NCBI GenBank assembly: GCA_002726495.1
Contig: PBTH01000021.1
Coordinates: forward strand, 1 to 45,347
Direction of reading: 5' to 3'
Source of the DNA: Methanobacteriota archaeon
Lineage (GTDB): Archaea; Thermoplasmatota; Poseidoniia; Poseidoniales; Poseidoniaceae
Length of the DNA: 45,347 nt
Made by a program: the position numbers and the translations under genes. Shown one piece after another: positions 24,573-33,073 of the stretch. The stretch's first letter is position 1. Each line of letters begins with the position of its first letter. The notes beneath the pieces are model-generated. The model ran no database searches and had not been told where the DNA came from. It saw only the letters and a program-made list of their open reading frames with translations.

Positions 24573-25763
24573 TTGGCTACCAACGGTGGAACCGTGAACT
24601 TTCAAGAAACCGATGAACAGCAAATGATTCGTGAATTGGTCCGCGACTTCGCAGAAACGGTACTAGCGCCTACGGTTGAGCATCGAGACCAGAATCAAAT
24701 ACCACCTTCCGAGGAATGGGAAGCGTTCATGGATTTTGGCCTTCAAAGCATTACAATACCCGATGAATACGGTGGATCTCCCGTCGATGATGTTTCAGAA
24801 GCGATCATCATTGAAGAACTCGCCCGAGTTGACCCGTCTTTTGCTGTAATGTACTGCGTCCATGTCGGTCTTTGTTCCATGACCATTGCACTGCATGGTA
24901 ACGATGCTCAAAAGAAGATGTACTTGCCCAGGCTTGCTGCTGGTGAGGTGGGGGCTTATTCACTGTCTGAATCAGGTGCTGGGACGGATGCTGCCGCTAT
25001 GGTTTGCAAAGCAAAACTCTCAGAAGACGGCACACATTATCTCCTTACTGGAGAGAAAATGTGGGTTACAAACGGGGTTCAAGCCAAGATTATTGTTCTC
25101 TTTGCTAAGGATGTAGACCATCCCGATTACGGCGTTAAGAAGCATGGAGGGACAACAGCCTTCATTGTTGATTCTGATTTTGAAGGGTTTTCAGTCGGGA
25201 AGAAAGAAGACAAACTTGGAATCCGCTCTTCCGATACATGTACCTTGGTTCTCAATGAATGCAAAGTACCTGTAGAGAATGTCTTGAAGGGGGTTGGAGG
25301 AGGTTTCCCTATTGCTATGAATGCCTTGGACAACAGTAGGATTGGAATTGCTGCCCAAGCTTTGGGAATTGCCCAAGGTGCCTACGAATCCGCACTCAAG
25401 TATGCTCATGAGCGAGAGGCCTTTGGAAAACCGATTGCACACCATCAAATGATCATGGCCTATCTTGCAGATATGGCGACTCAAATTGATGCAGCACGTC
25501 TAATGGTCTACAAAGCTGCTTGGACAAAAGAGCAACACTACCATTCAGATGGCCCCCGGCACTCCAAGGAAGCCAGTATGGCAAAATTGTTTGCTGGTGA
25601 TACAGCAATGTGGGTCTCAGAGCGAGCCATACAAGTTCTCGGCGGTTATGGATATACCAAGGAATTCCCTGTTGAACGCTTCTTTAGGGATGCTAAGATT
25701 ACTCAAATTTATGAGGGTACACAAGAGGTTCAAAGAATCGTTATTTCACGAGCTTTGAAGTGA
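24573..25763 (+). CDS. Acyl-CoA dehydrogenase
   Basis: FAD enzyme introducing a trans-2 double bond into acyl-CoA (fatty acid or branched amino-acid degradation). The 396-residue product has the family order: helical N-domain; YSLSESGAGTDAA and EKMWVTNG in the beta-domain; then NSRIGIAAQALGIAQGAYE and REAFGKPIAHHQ. It ends with QVLGGYGYTKEFPVERFFRDAKITQIYEGTQEVQR, including the catalytic Glu in IYEGT. This looks like a short- or medium-chain enzyme, but chain length cannot be read from the sequence. The start is uncertain: TTG 24573 lies about 29 bp after a TATA-like AATAAAA (24541-24547), suggesting a leaderless mRNA. GTG 24594 is the alternative. Its stop abuts the stop of the convergent EF-hand gene. 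Confidence 0.94.
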   Translation: MATNGGTVNFQETDEQQMIRELVRDFAETVLAPTVEHRDQNQIPPSEEWEAFMDFGLQSITIPDEYGGSPVDDVSEAIIIEELARVDPSFAVMYCVHVGLCSMTIALHGNDAQKKMYLPRLAAGEVGAYSLSESGAGTDAAAMVCKAKLSEDGTHYLLTGEKMWVTNGVQAKIIVLFAKDVDHPDYGVKKHGGTTAFIVDSDFEGFSVGKKEDKLGIRSSDTCTLVLNECKVPVENVLKGVGGGFPIAMNALDNSRIGIAAQALGIAQGAYESALKYAHEREAFGKPIAHHQMIMAYLADMATQIDAARLMVYKAAWTKEQHYHSDGPRHSKEASMAKLFAGDTAMWVSERAIQVLGGYGYTKEFPVERFFRDAKITQIYEGTQEVQRIVISRALK

Positions 25764-26828
25764 TTAAAGTTCCTTACAGACCAGTTCTCGAACAGCGATT
25801 TCCCACATGACAGGCTGGACCTTGAGTGAAACTGTTGTTCCTGCTACAGCAGGTGCGGTTTCCTGGGGTTTCATCATCACTTGCACGCGATTACCTTCGG
25901 ATGATAAGCAATGTGCAGTAAATCCATTTTTGTACTCCTTATCGCCAAGTAAGGTAGTGCTGACTTTTTCTATAATCCCATTGAGAGTATAGGCAGGGGC
26001 CCCTCCGATGATGCTCATTGCCTCACTTCGCAAACGTGTACTTTCTACCGTTTCTATGAACGATGCAAATTCATTTGAAGGCGCTGTTTTGATGGCTAAA
26101 GGCGTGTGTTCATCTACAACCTCAATGGTTTCTTCTTCCTCTTCAGGCCAGTCTTCTTCTTCAATTTCGAGCACTGTCACTGAAATTGAATCCAAGGCCT
26201 TTCCATCAATCAATAGCGTAATGGTGTAGATTCCTGGCCCTTCGGGCTCCAAAATGAATGTATCATAATTGGGCTCGTCCATCTGAGACACCGGTGTTGT
26301 AAATTGCTCTTGTTGGTCAATTCCATCTTGTTGAACCGTGATGGTATAGGATTCTATGTCAAGCGAAAATTTGACACTGAGATTCATCGGCTGGTCAACA
26401 AAGAAATCTGTGCCTTGGCTGCTAAGGGTTCCTACGAGAGGAATGTCCAATTCAAACATAGAGTCTGGAATTTCAAGACCGTTTGCAGCTAGAAAAGCCA
26501 TCCAGTTGGCCACAGGAATACCCGCAGAAGGATCTGCATCAACGAAGGAAAACATCAGGTCTACGACCCAATCAGGAGGTCGCTCTCCGGTCATTTTAGC
26601 CAATATATCCGAAAATTCATTTGAAGAAATAACTCCATCTTTGTCCTTATCCAATTCTTGGGTGAGGGCCAAAGCAGACATCGACGAACCGTTAAGCCAT
26701 GTATTGAAGTTTTGATTAAGCAATCGGGCCATACGATTTTGATTGCTGATGTCTTCTATTCTCTGCTTCAAGGAAATAACTTGACCTTCAAATGCAGGAC
26801 GAGGTGGAAGCAATATTTTCTCCGCCAT
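25764..26828 (-). CDS. EF-hand protein with beta-sandwich-like middle domain, function unknown
   Basis: 354 residues, no signal peptide or membrane span seen. The loop at residues 60-71 (DKDKDGVISSNE) is a textbook EF-hand: Asp at 1, 3 and 5, Gly at 6, Ile at 8, Ser at 9, Glu at 12. A second, degenerate candidate is the DADPSAGIPVAN segment. Residues about 130-225 form a beta-rich, Ig-like stretch (DQPMNLSVKFSLDIESYTITV to GIYTITLLIDGKALDSISVTV). An acidic linker (EEEDWPEEEEETIEV) follows. The C-terminal 85 residues (YTLNGIIEKVSTTLL to WEIAVRELVCKEL) have an OB-like strand pattern. The ATG at 26828 is preferred over the upstream TTG, with GGAG before it. Calcium binding is inferred. Confidence 0.7.
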   Translation of the reverse strand: MAEKILLPPRPAFEGQVISLKQRIEDISNQNRMARLLNQNFNTWLNGSSMSALALTQELDKDKDGVISSNEFSDILAKMTGERPPDWVVDLMFSFVDADPSAGIPVANWMAFLAANGLEIPDSMFELDIPLVGTLSSQGTDFFVDQPMNLSVKFSLDIESYTITVQQDGIDQQEQFTTPVSQMDEPNYDTFILEPEGPGIYTITLLIDGKALDSISVTVLEIEEEDWPEEEEETIEVVDEHTPLAIKTAPSNEFASFIETVESTRLRSEAMSIIGGAPAYTLNGIIEKVSTTLLGDKEYKNGFTAHCLSSEGNRVQVMMKPQETAPAVAGTTVSLKVQPVMWEIAVRELVCKEL

Positions 26829-26876
26829 GTAGGTCTCCAAAACTCAATCCGTCATCAATGTGATGCCGTGATGTCC

Positions 26877-28238
26877 TCATGGAAAGCGTAATTGAGGCCA
26901 TGTTGACGGCTCACTGTGCTGCCAAGATATGCGACTTAGTTCCATTTCTATCTCCGATACTGATGTAAGGTCGTGTTCGATTTGAAGTCGGTGCAGCCAT
27001 TGTTTTAATCTTCCAAGCCTTATTCCGTGCTCTATTCCAGTTCTGTTCATGATCCAGTGGCCATCAACAAGGCATTGATGCGTTGTTTGTTGGGGATTCA
27101 ATTCCATCCATTTCCTTGCGATTTCATCCACTTCACCGGATAATGGGCCCAAGCCATGTACTGAAATTGATGCATCAATCAAGATTCGTTGGAATTTTAA
27201 ATGCAATTCAGCATCTTCTTTGAGGCAATAACGGAACACACGAAGAGCCGCTGAGTGAGGTTTAGGGACATGTCCGAGAAAGCCGTGAAATTCAGAAGTG
27301 TTCTTCAAAAGCGTATTTGGAAGTTTTAGCCTCTTCAATGATTGATGGACTTCCTTGCCATCAAATTCAACCAAAAGGAAAGCAAGACGATGTTTGATGG
27401 TCCAACTTAGATCAGTGTATTGTTCCAAAAGGGACAAGATGGTTGGATTCACAAATTGGGCGTTAGGAAGGACATGATGTAAAGCACCATCTTCAATCAT
27501 TAATTTCAGCACTGAGGCTGCGTGAGGGCCCATCAAAACTTTCTGTAATTCGGTCCATTTACGTTCAATAGCAACCTTTGACAATATCGGTTGTTTTGAT
27601 TGCATTGCGGCATGGAGCTCCGCATTGAGGTTCCAAAGTCCTAAATTACCCCGATCCAAAAATCGGTATGCTCGAAAAATTCTAAGCCCGTCTTCATCGC
27701 AGCGCTGCATTGGGTCGCCGACTGCTCGAATGGTATGTTCTGAGAGGTCAACCAACCCATCAAACGGGTCATACAGTTTCTTGCGAGCGAGGTCAATGGC
27801 CATTGAATTAATTGTAAAATCCCGTCGGCTGAGGTCTTCCAACAGTGAATTTCCCCATTGTACCTGTTCGGGTCTACGTCCATCCCGATAGACCCCTTCG
27901 CTACGCAGTGTGGTAAGTTCATAATGCTGGTTTCTTCCCTTGATGGTAACGGTTCCAAACTGAATTCCAGTTGGTATTGCGTCCGTCCCGAATATGTCCA
28001 TGACAATTTCCGGGGGGCAGGTCGAACAAAGGTCAATGTCTCCAATAGGCGCTCCCAGTAAGGCGTCTCTTACACAACCCCCCACCGTCCAAGCGCCAAA
28101 TCCGGAGTTAGCGAGCTGATTTACAATTTCAATTAGGTCCTCAGGAAGGCCATCAATCCATTCGGACAAGGAATCTGGACATGGCCGACCTTCAATGTCA
28201 GCCTCCGTTCCAAATTGAATCTCTCGGCCTTTGACCAT
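26877..28238 (-). CDS. cca: Class II CCA-adding tRNA nucleotidyltransferase (or poly(A) polymerase-like)
   Basis: Adds CCA, or A, to tRNA 3' ends. The 453-residue product carries class II (bacterial/eukaryotic) nucleotidyltransferase motifs. These are GGCVRDALLG (residues 53-62), the metal-binding D67-x-D69 in GDIDLCS, RRDFTINSMA (138-147), the EDGLRIFRAYRF motif, and an ERKWTELQK helix that reads the incoming base. Archaea normally use the unrelated class I CCA enzyme, so this gene is probably of bacterial origin. No HD domain is seen at the C-terminus. Whether it adds the full CCA, only A, or only C cannot be told from the sequence. It is head to head with the ParB-fold gene. Confidence 0.88.
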   Translation of the reverse strand: MVKGREIQFGTEADIEGRPCPDSLSEWIDGLPEDLIEIVNQLANSGFGAWTVGGCVRDALLGAPIGDIDLCSTCPPEIVMDIFGTDAIPTGIQFGTVTIKGRNQHYELTTLRSEGVYRDGRRPEQVQWGNSLLEDLSRRDFTINSMAIDLARKKLYDPFDGLVDLSEHTIRAVGDPMQRCDEDGLRIFRAYRFLDRGNLGLWNLNAELHAAMQSKQPILSKVAIERKWTELQKVLMGPHAASVLKLMIEDGALHHVLPNAQFVNPTILSLLEQYTDLSWTIKHRLAFLLVEFDGKEVHQSLKRLKLPNTLLKNTSEFHGFLGHVPKPHSAALRVFRYCLKEDAELHLKFQRILIDASISVHGLGPLSGEVDEIARKWMELNPQQTTHQCLVDGHWIMNRTGIEHGIRLGRLKQWLHRLQIEHDLTSVSEIEMELSRISWQHSEPSTWPQLRFP

Positions 28239-28291
28239 GTTTGTCCCAATCTACCAACGAGAGCCCACGGTTGAAAAACCATTATGCCTTA

Positions 28292-28750
28292 ATGGCTGCT
28301 CCGAGGGATATGGAGTGGTCAGAGGAAGATGTCCAACTCGTACCGTTAAGTTGGCTCAAGCCCCATGAAGAGGTAAAAGCCCGTAATCGGGACAAGTTGC
28401 TTGAAATGACGCAACGTTGGGGTGGATATACAAAACCCCTGATTGTAGATTCAAGGACAGGGGCTATTCTTGATGGACATCACCGTCATTCAATTGCGGT
28501 ACAACTTGGCTTGAATCGAGTTCCAGCCTTATGCGTTGATTATCTAGGGGATGAAGAGATCAGTGTAGATGTATGGCCAGCTTCGGGGAGATCAAGTCTT
28601 TCCAAGGAAGAGGTCATTGAAATGAGCTTATCTGATGAAGTGTTTCCTCCAAAGACCAGTAGGCACACACTTGCAGAGGACACTCCTCCGATTTTCATAC
28701 CACTGGATGTACTCTTGGAGCCGCTCAATCATGGACCTGACGCGTCTTAA
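28292..28750 (+). CDS. ParB/sulfiredoxin-fold protein, SerK-like
   Basis: 152 residues with a ParB/Srx-type core: LVPLSWLKPHEEV, KPLIVDSRTGAILDGHHRHSIAVQLGLNRVPALCVDYL, then SLSKEEVIEMSLSDEVFPPKTSRH. The DGHHR motif and the C-terminal PPKTSRH resemble archaeal SerK, the ADP-dependent free-serine kinase studied in Thermococcus. The same fold also occurs in true ParB and in SbnI. No ParA partner is present and no HTH follows, so a DNA-partition role is less likely than a metabolic kinase. The chosen ATG starts just before the domain. A TTG at 28241 would add 17 residues. The last 26 bp overlap the 3' end of the convergent M61 gene. Confidence 0.78.
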   Translation: MAAPRDMEWSEEDVQLVPLSWLKPHEEVKARNRDKLLEMTQRWGGYTKPLIVDSRTGAILDGHHRHSIAVQLGLNRVPALCVDYLGDEEISVDVWPASGRSSLSKEEVIEMSLSDEVFPPKTSRHTLAEDTPPIFIPLDVLLEPLNHGPDAS

Positions 28751-30539
28751 TGTAAGACCTCCATGCATCGTTTCCTTTACCGGCCAACTTAATGCCATGT
28801 TGCGGCGGGTGGGGTAAATTGACCTGTGCACTGACAAGGGTGCCTTCATGGACAAAATGAACCTCTATCTCCGTGTTTTGTCGCCCTTTCAGTAGAGATG
28901 CGAGATGAGATGAGGAATTAATTCGAAGTCCATCAATGGCGATTAATTCGTCGCCGACTTGACTTATTGTTCGAAGCGGCGAGCCAGTATGGTAGGTTGT
29001 AATCACAACCTTTCCTTTTTGTTCCCTTAATCCAACTCCAAGCCATGCATTTGATGGCGCTTCTGGCTTTTCTGGGGCAATTCTCAATCTGAAAAATCGC
29101 ATTGCTTTAGCGAGATCCGGTACTTCCCTGTTATGGACCAATCTATCCAAGTACGGCCCCATACTTTTGCCCCCTGGTACCTCTTTGAGCGTGGAGCGAA
29201 GTGCTTTGTAATCAATGCCACCTTGGTCGCTTGAATCATATTCGAGTGCATAGCGCCTGCAAAGTTCTGCCATCAGGTCACAAGCCCCGTATGTGCCTTT
29301 GCTTCGCTTTTGTAATTCCACATCCAAACACATGATCGCCAATTCTCCTTCAAGGTAGTATGAGATTTGATTTTCACGAGTGTAAGGGCCGCTTCTATAG
29401 AGGTGTATCCATGCATCATGACTCGATTCAGCCAGTGATTCTCTGTGCATTCCATTCTTGGTTGTATGGCGTTTCATTTTACGCTGGAAATCCTTTCTCC
29501 AATCTTCCTCGCTCCAAGCTCCGGAACGAACACATAGCATATCTCCAAGCCAAGAAGTCCCTCCTTCAAACCACCAGAGAAGGTCAGTATGGACTTCCTT
29601 TTGCAAATCATAATCTATGAAATTCTTAGGACGCAAGCGTTTCACGTTCCATTGATGGAGGTATTCATGTGAAAAAAGGCTCACAAGGTCACGGTATTCG
29701 TCCTCATGCCCAGGGAACAGGCAGTTTCTCGGCATCATTGATGTTTGAGAATTAAGGTGCTCTAAACCGCCTCTACTGGAATTTGTAAGATGAAGCACGG
29801 TTGTGTAAGTTCCCCATTTAGGTAAACCGAACAAGGCATGGTGTTCTTTGATGATTCGTTCCATATCTGTGATAAATACATCAAGACGTTCTTTGTTAGG
29901 TTGGTGCCCACCACTGTCCCAAATCTTGAGATGATGTGTTCTCCCGTCAACGATATGCGTTATTGTTTCATTTTCGTTCAACTCCACGATTCCATCCCAA
30001 AAGTGATCTCTGTTTGGTGCAGAATAATGCCAAGTGGTCACTTCATTCTTTGTAATTGATGATTTTGAGGGGATAAATTGTGTTGCTGGAGACCAAGACG
30101 AGGGTGCAGATAGAGAGATCTTGTGGGTCTGATTCAACCGTTCCTTGGCGATTCCTCGCTCCGGCATCATCCATGTAAAAGGGGGCATGAGGTGCAAATG
30201 TGTTCGGTCAAGGTGGGTGGAGCGAACACTAAGTTGGGCCGCGAGCAAGGTGTAAGTAGAATGCACTGTCTTTGTTTCCTTTGGGATTGAGATTTCAATT
30301 CCATCAACTCCAACTCTTTTCCATCGCAATTCCTTTCCAGTTTCTGTTTTGGCTGTGAAATCAAACAGATGTTGCATTGGTTCACGAATAAAGTACGACC
30401 CTGGGACCCACCGGGGGAACTTCATGCTCAGTTTTCTGCCTGTGAACGGGCCTTCAATAGAAATTCCAACATGCAAGTGATGATGTTCACCTTGTGTGGC
30501 GTCGGCTGAGAAACTGAAGCCAGAATACGTCTCGCTCAT
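28725..30539 (-). CDS. M61 family aminopeptidase with PDZ domain
   Basis: Zinc metallopeptidase of the glycyl aminopeptidase (M61) type. The 604-residue product has an N-terminal beta domain, then the zinc site SHEYLHQWNVKRLRP with the HExxH motif. Downstream LLWWFEGGTSW supplies the third ligand (Glu). A C-terminal PDZ domain follows (about residues 490-590, AWLGVGLREQKGKVV to GDELIAIDGLRINSSSHLASLL). No signal peptide is apparent, so it is probably cytoplasmic and works on peptides. Its ATG overlaps the stop of the HEAT-repeat gene (ATGA), so the two should be translated together. M61 is widespread in bacteria and patchy in Archaea. Confidence 0.92.
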   Translation of the reverse strand: MSETYSGFSFSADATQGEHHHLHVGISIEGPFTGRKLSMKFPRWVPGSYFIREPMQHLFDFTAKTETGKELRWKRVGVDGIEISIPKETKTVHSTYTLLAAQLSVRSTHLDRTHLHLMPPFTWMMPERGIAKERLNQTHKISLSAPSSWSPATQFIPSKSSITKNEVTTWHYSAPNRDHFWDGIVELNENETITHIVDGRTHHLKIWDSGGHQPNKERLDVFITDMERIIKEHHALFGLPKWGTYTTVLHLTNSSRGGLEHLNSQTSMMPRNCLFPGHEDEYRDLVSLFSHEYLHQWNVKRLRPKNFIDYDLQKEVHTDLLWWFEGGTSWLGDMLCVRSGAWSEEDWRKDFQRKMKRHTTKNGMHRESLAESSHDAWIHLYRSGPYTRENQISYYLEGELAIMCLDVELQKRSKGTYGACDLMAELCRRYALEYDSSDQGGIDYKALRSTLKEVPGGKSMGPYLDRLVHNREVPDLAKAMRFFRLRIAPEKPEAPSNAWLGVGLREQKGKVVITTYHTGSPLRTISQVGDELIAIDGLRINSSSHLASLLKGRQNTEIEVHFVHEGTLVSAQVNLPHPPQHGIKLAGKGNDAWRSYIKTRQVHD

Positions 30540-31528
30540 GAGGCCAGTTCATTTGCGGCGGTTGATAGGTTCTCGCACGCTACCATGAGCAAAGTGGGGG
30601 GGTTTGAATCCATGAAATCGGTAACTTCTGCCTGCACAGCAGGTTCATCTGCTCGGCCGATAAGTCGTTCAAGCAATTTGCTACGCTCAATGATGTCGAC
30701 TTCATCATTGCGGATCATGGACCAACGCAATTCATCCTCATCAGCCCCTCTATGAATCAACCATCGCGTAACGATTGAATACATATTTGCTTCAAGAAGA
30801 GTTTCTATGAGCATGTCCTCGGACGAGTTCACATTTGCTCTTAGGTGCTTTGTGATGTCGTGGAAATGCTGAGGGCCGAGTTTTTTTGTAAGGGACGAAA
30901 GGCTCTCAGGGGAATGTTTTGCAACGTAGAGGAACAGATTTACGATTTCAGATTGAAGTTTGTAAAAAGGTTCTATGAGGGCGATGTCAACAGCCTCATC
31001 CCGAGTCAAAAGGCTGCGCAACGCCTCGATTTGAACCACAGAAGATGAATCTTTTAGACCGTTGGTCAATTGACTCTTTGAGCATGAATGATGACGCATT
31101 GCGAGACTTCGTATTGTGTCGTTGGTATGGCTGTGCATTGCACCAATTGCCTCTTTGTCTCCATGGGCGAGTAAGGCATCTGCTGCCTTTCTTCTCACCA
31201 CAGAATCGTCATCATCGAGCATGATGACCGCAGTAGCTACGGCGTCTGTTCGCAATGAATCAAGGAGATTTGCACCACAGCGACGAACATTGACCGAAGA
31301 ATGGCCGGTGAGGTCCAACACAGCATCAATGCCAACCTCAGGTGCCCATTTTCTATAAGCATCCAAAGCCTTTGAAACAAACCAAGAGTCTTCGTCACCC
31401 AAGAGAGATTTAAACGCCTTGAGGCTGTTTGGGTCTTCAAGTTCAACCAATGTACGGACTGCTCTTCTTCGCGTCCGAATGTCACGGTGCTTGAGCCGGC
31501 TCATCGCCCTATCAAGTTCCCCAGCCAT
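30536..31528 (-). CDS. HEAT-repeat protein
   Basis: 330 residues of helical hairpin repeats. The N-terminal half has clear HEAT/PBS-lyase-like units: RLKHRDIRTRRRAVRTLVEL, LGDEDSWFVSKALDAYRKW, LTGHSSVNVRRCGANLLDSL and LDDDDSVVRRKAADALLAHG. The C-terminal half is less regular. Such proteins are scaffolds; the partner is unknown, but coupling to the M61 peptidase by a 4 bp overlap suggests a shared pathway. The start is uncertain. ATG 31528 lies about 15 nt after a strong GGGAGGG. A GTG at 31588 would overlap the upstream stop by 4 bp (GTGA) and add 20 residues. Confidence 0.75.
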   Translation of the reverse strand: MAGELDRAMSRLKHRDIRTRRRAVRTLVELEDPNSLKAFKSLLGDEDSWFVSKALDAYRKWAPEVGIDAVLDLTGHSSVNVRRCGANLLDSLRTDAVATAVIMLDDDDSVVRRKAADALLAHGDKEAIGAMHSHTNDTIRSLAMRHHSCSKSQLTNGLKDSSSVVQIEALRSLLTRDEAVDIALIEPFYKLQSEIVNLFLYVAKHSPESLSSLTKKLGPQHFHDITKHLRANVNSSEDMLIETLLEANMYSIVTRWLIHRGADEDELRWSMIRNDEVDIIERSKLLERLIGRADEPAVQAEVTDFMDSNPPTLLMVACENLSTAANELAS

Positions 31529-31584
31529 ACCATTGCGAACCAACCCTCCCTCATAGGGCTGTTCTTTTCCTAGCTTAGATTGAT

Positions 31585-32217
31585 TCACCGCATCTCTAAC
31601 CAAGCGAAGAGAAGAATGATCGGAAGAAGGTAAAACAAGCGACGGTGCATGATGTGTGTCGATTCCATGTGTGCAATCACAGAGGGAGGGAGGACTTCAA
31701 CAGACGAAGATGTCCTTCTCCGTCGGTTAAGCGGAATATGTTGTTCAATGTAGCTCAGAACTTGGTTGCGAAGCATTGGGCTGCGGCTACGTTGTTCACC
31801 CCTTCCAACGATGTAGCGAACACTATGTTTTTCAGTCATTTCCAGGGTGGCCTTGACAATTTCAAGAGGTTGTGATGAATTATGAAGGTCAATGCGAACG
31901 GCTCGCCCATCACCTCTTACATGGCTGAGTACCCTCCACTTACCCTGCCCTTCGTTGAACGGGTCAAGAAGAACTCGTGCTTCATCAAGAGGGTCGTCTT
32001 TGCTGAGGAAGGGCGCTCTTCTCCATCCAAGAAAAGGTCCCAGTAGAATGGCACAAATAAACGGTGTCAAGCACATAAGTTGAACCAATCGAACCAATGC
32101 ATCCGGGTCGGTCAAGGCAGAAACAACTGCAAGAGAAAAGCCAAGAAAAAGCCCGATAAACGCCCCGGCTTGAAAGCCGGTGATGAGGCCGATACGTGGG
32201 GGGAGTTCCTCAGCCAT
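31585..32217 (-). CDS. Membrane protein of unknown function
   Basis: Not recognised. 210 residues. Two membrane spans near the N-terminus (LITGFQAGAFIGLFLGFSLAVVSAL and VQLMCLTPFICAILLGPFLGW) precede a soluble middle with a regular alpha/beta pattern (WRVLSHVRGDGRAVRIDLHN, TEKHSVRYIVGRGEQRSR). One C-terminal span follows (LFYLLPIILLFAWLEM). The ATG at 32217 begins right before the first span. The frame is open up to 32394, but that region overlaps the divergent DUF2085 gene. It is followed closely by the HEAT-repeat gene. Confidence 0.62.
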   Translation of the reverse strand: MAEELPPRIGLITGFQAGAFIGLFLGFSLAVVSALTDPDALVRLVQLMCLTPFICAILLGPFLGWRRAPFLSKDDPLDEARVLLDPFNEGQGKWRVLSHVRGDGRAVRIDLHNSSQPLEIVKATLEMTEKHSVRYIVGRGEQRSRSPMLRNQVLSYIEQHIPLNRRRRTSSSVEVLPPSVIAHMESTHIMHRRLFYLLPIILLFAWLEMR

Positions 32218-32299
32218 ACAAATGCGTGATAGGCATTTGAATTGAAGGCTTTCCTCAAAGTGGGAATAAATCAATAGATACCGTTGAAGACGCAGGGTC

Positions 32300-33073
32300 A
32301 TGGAGCGTAACGGATTGCAAGACCGCGCTCGCGAATCAAAAATTGGTTGGTGGGTTCTGGGCATATCCGGTTTTTTGGTCCTTTCCTTTTTCATCGCCCC
32401 ATATACTTTGGCCCCCGGTACCGTTCAACACGTCGAGGGCAGGGCCAATGCGATTGACTTCTATTCCTACGATGGTTGGGGTTCCGCAGGAAATGAACCT
32501 ATACCTGCTGATCCGCTTGGAGAGGGCGGAGAGCAACTCAATAATGGATACGCTTGGAGTGAGATGAACCCCTATGCCGGCTTCATCTATGCCTTTGGGG
32601 ACTTAAATTGCCATCAGAAGTATGAACGCTCGCTTGAATTTAATGAAAACCAAACGCCGTTTTGTACACGAGATCTCGGCATATTTTTTGGATTGTTTCT
32701 CGGTGGCTTATTGTTCACCCGTCGTGGTTGGAATCGGTGGACTGTGAAGGATACTTGTCTCTCTGTGCTTCCCGAATCAATGCTCTTGAAGATCTACCAA
32801 AATGACCGGCGTTTCATCGCATGGTTTGGTTGCGGATTGTTATTGTGTATGCCAATGTTGTTTGATGGCTTCTACCAACTTTTAACCTCATACGAATCGA
32901 CAAATTTCAAGCGAGTTCTCACCGGGCTTCCGTTTGGATTTGGACTAGGAGTTTTGATGTGCGGCATGTTTTCTTCACGAGCTCAATTGTTCTCAGAAGC
33001 AGGTGCGGTGATTTTGCCAGGCAACTCAAGGTTCACTCTTCTTGAAACGCAGGGTCAAGCCGAATCAGAGTGA
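32300..33073 (+). CDS. DUF2085 family membrane protein
   Basis: 257-residue predicted membrane protein. DLNCHQKYERSLEFNENQTPFCTRDLGIFFGLFLG matches the DUF2085 signature CHQxxxRSfxxngxqxPvCaRctGIyxG. MLFDGFYQLLTSYESTNFKRVLTGLPFGFGLG matches the second conserved block (DGxxQlxxxxxStNxxRxxTGxxfG). There are four or five hydrophobic segments. The two conserved Cys could form a metal or disulfide site. No function is established for the family. A predicted exported loop of about 80 residues lies between the first and second spans. The 3' end overlaps tmk by 19 bp. Confidence 0.8.
   Translation: MERNGLQDRARESKIGWWVLGISGFLVLSFFIAPYTLAPGTVQHVEGRANAIDFYSYDGWGSAGNEPIPADPLGEGGEQLNNGYAWSEMNPYAGFIYAFGDLNCHQKYERSLEFNENQTPFCTRDLGIFFGLFLGGLLFTRRGWNRWTVKDTCLSVLPESMLLKIYQNDRRFIAWFGCGLLLCMPMLFDGFYQLLTSYESTNFKRVLTGLPFGFGLGVLMCGMFSSRAQLFSEAGAVILPGNSRFTLLETQGQAESE

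Noticed and set aside
28292..28750. ParB of a chromosome partition system.
   Set aside because: No ParA, no HTH domain and no parS-like repeats nearby; DGHHR and the PPKTSRH tail suggest the SerK-like branch.
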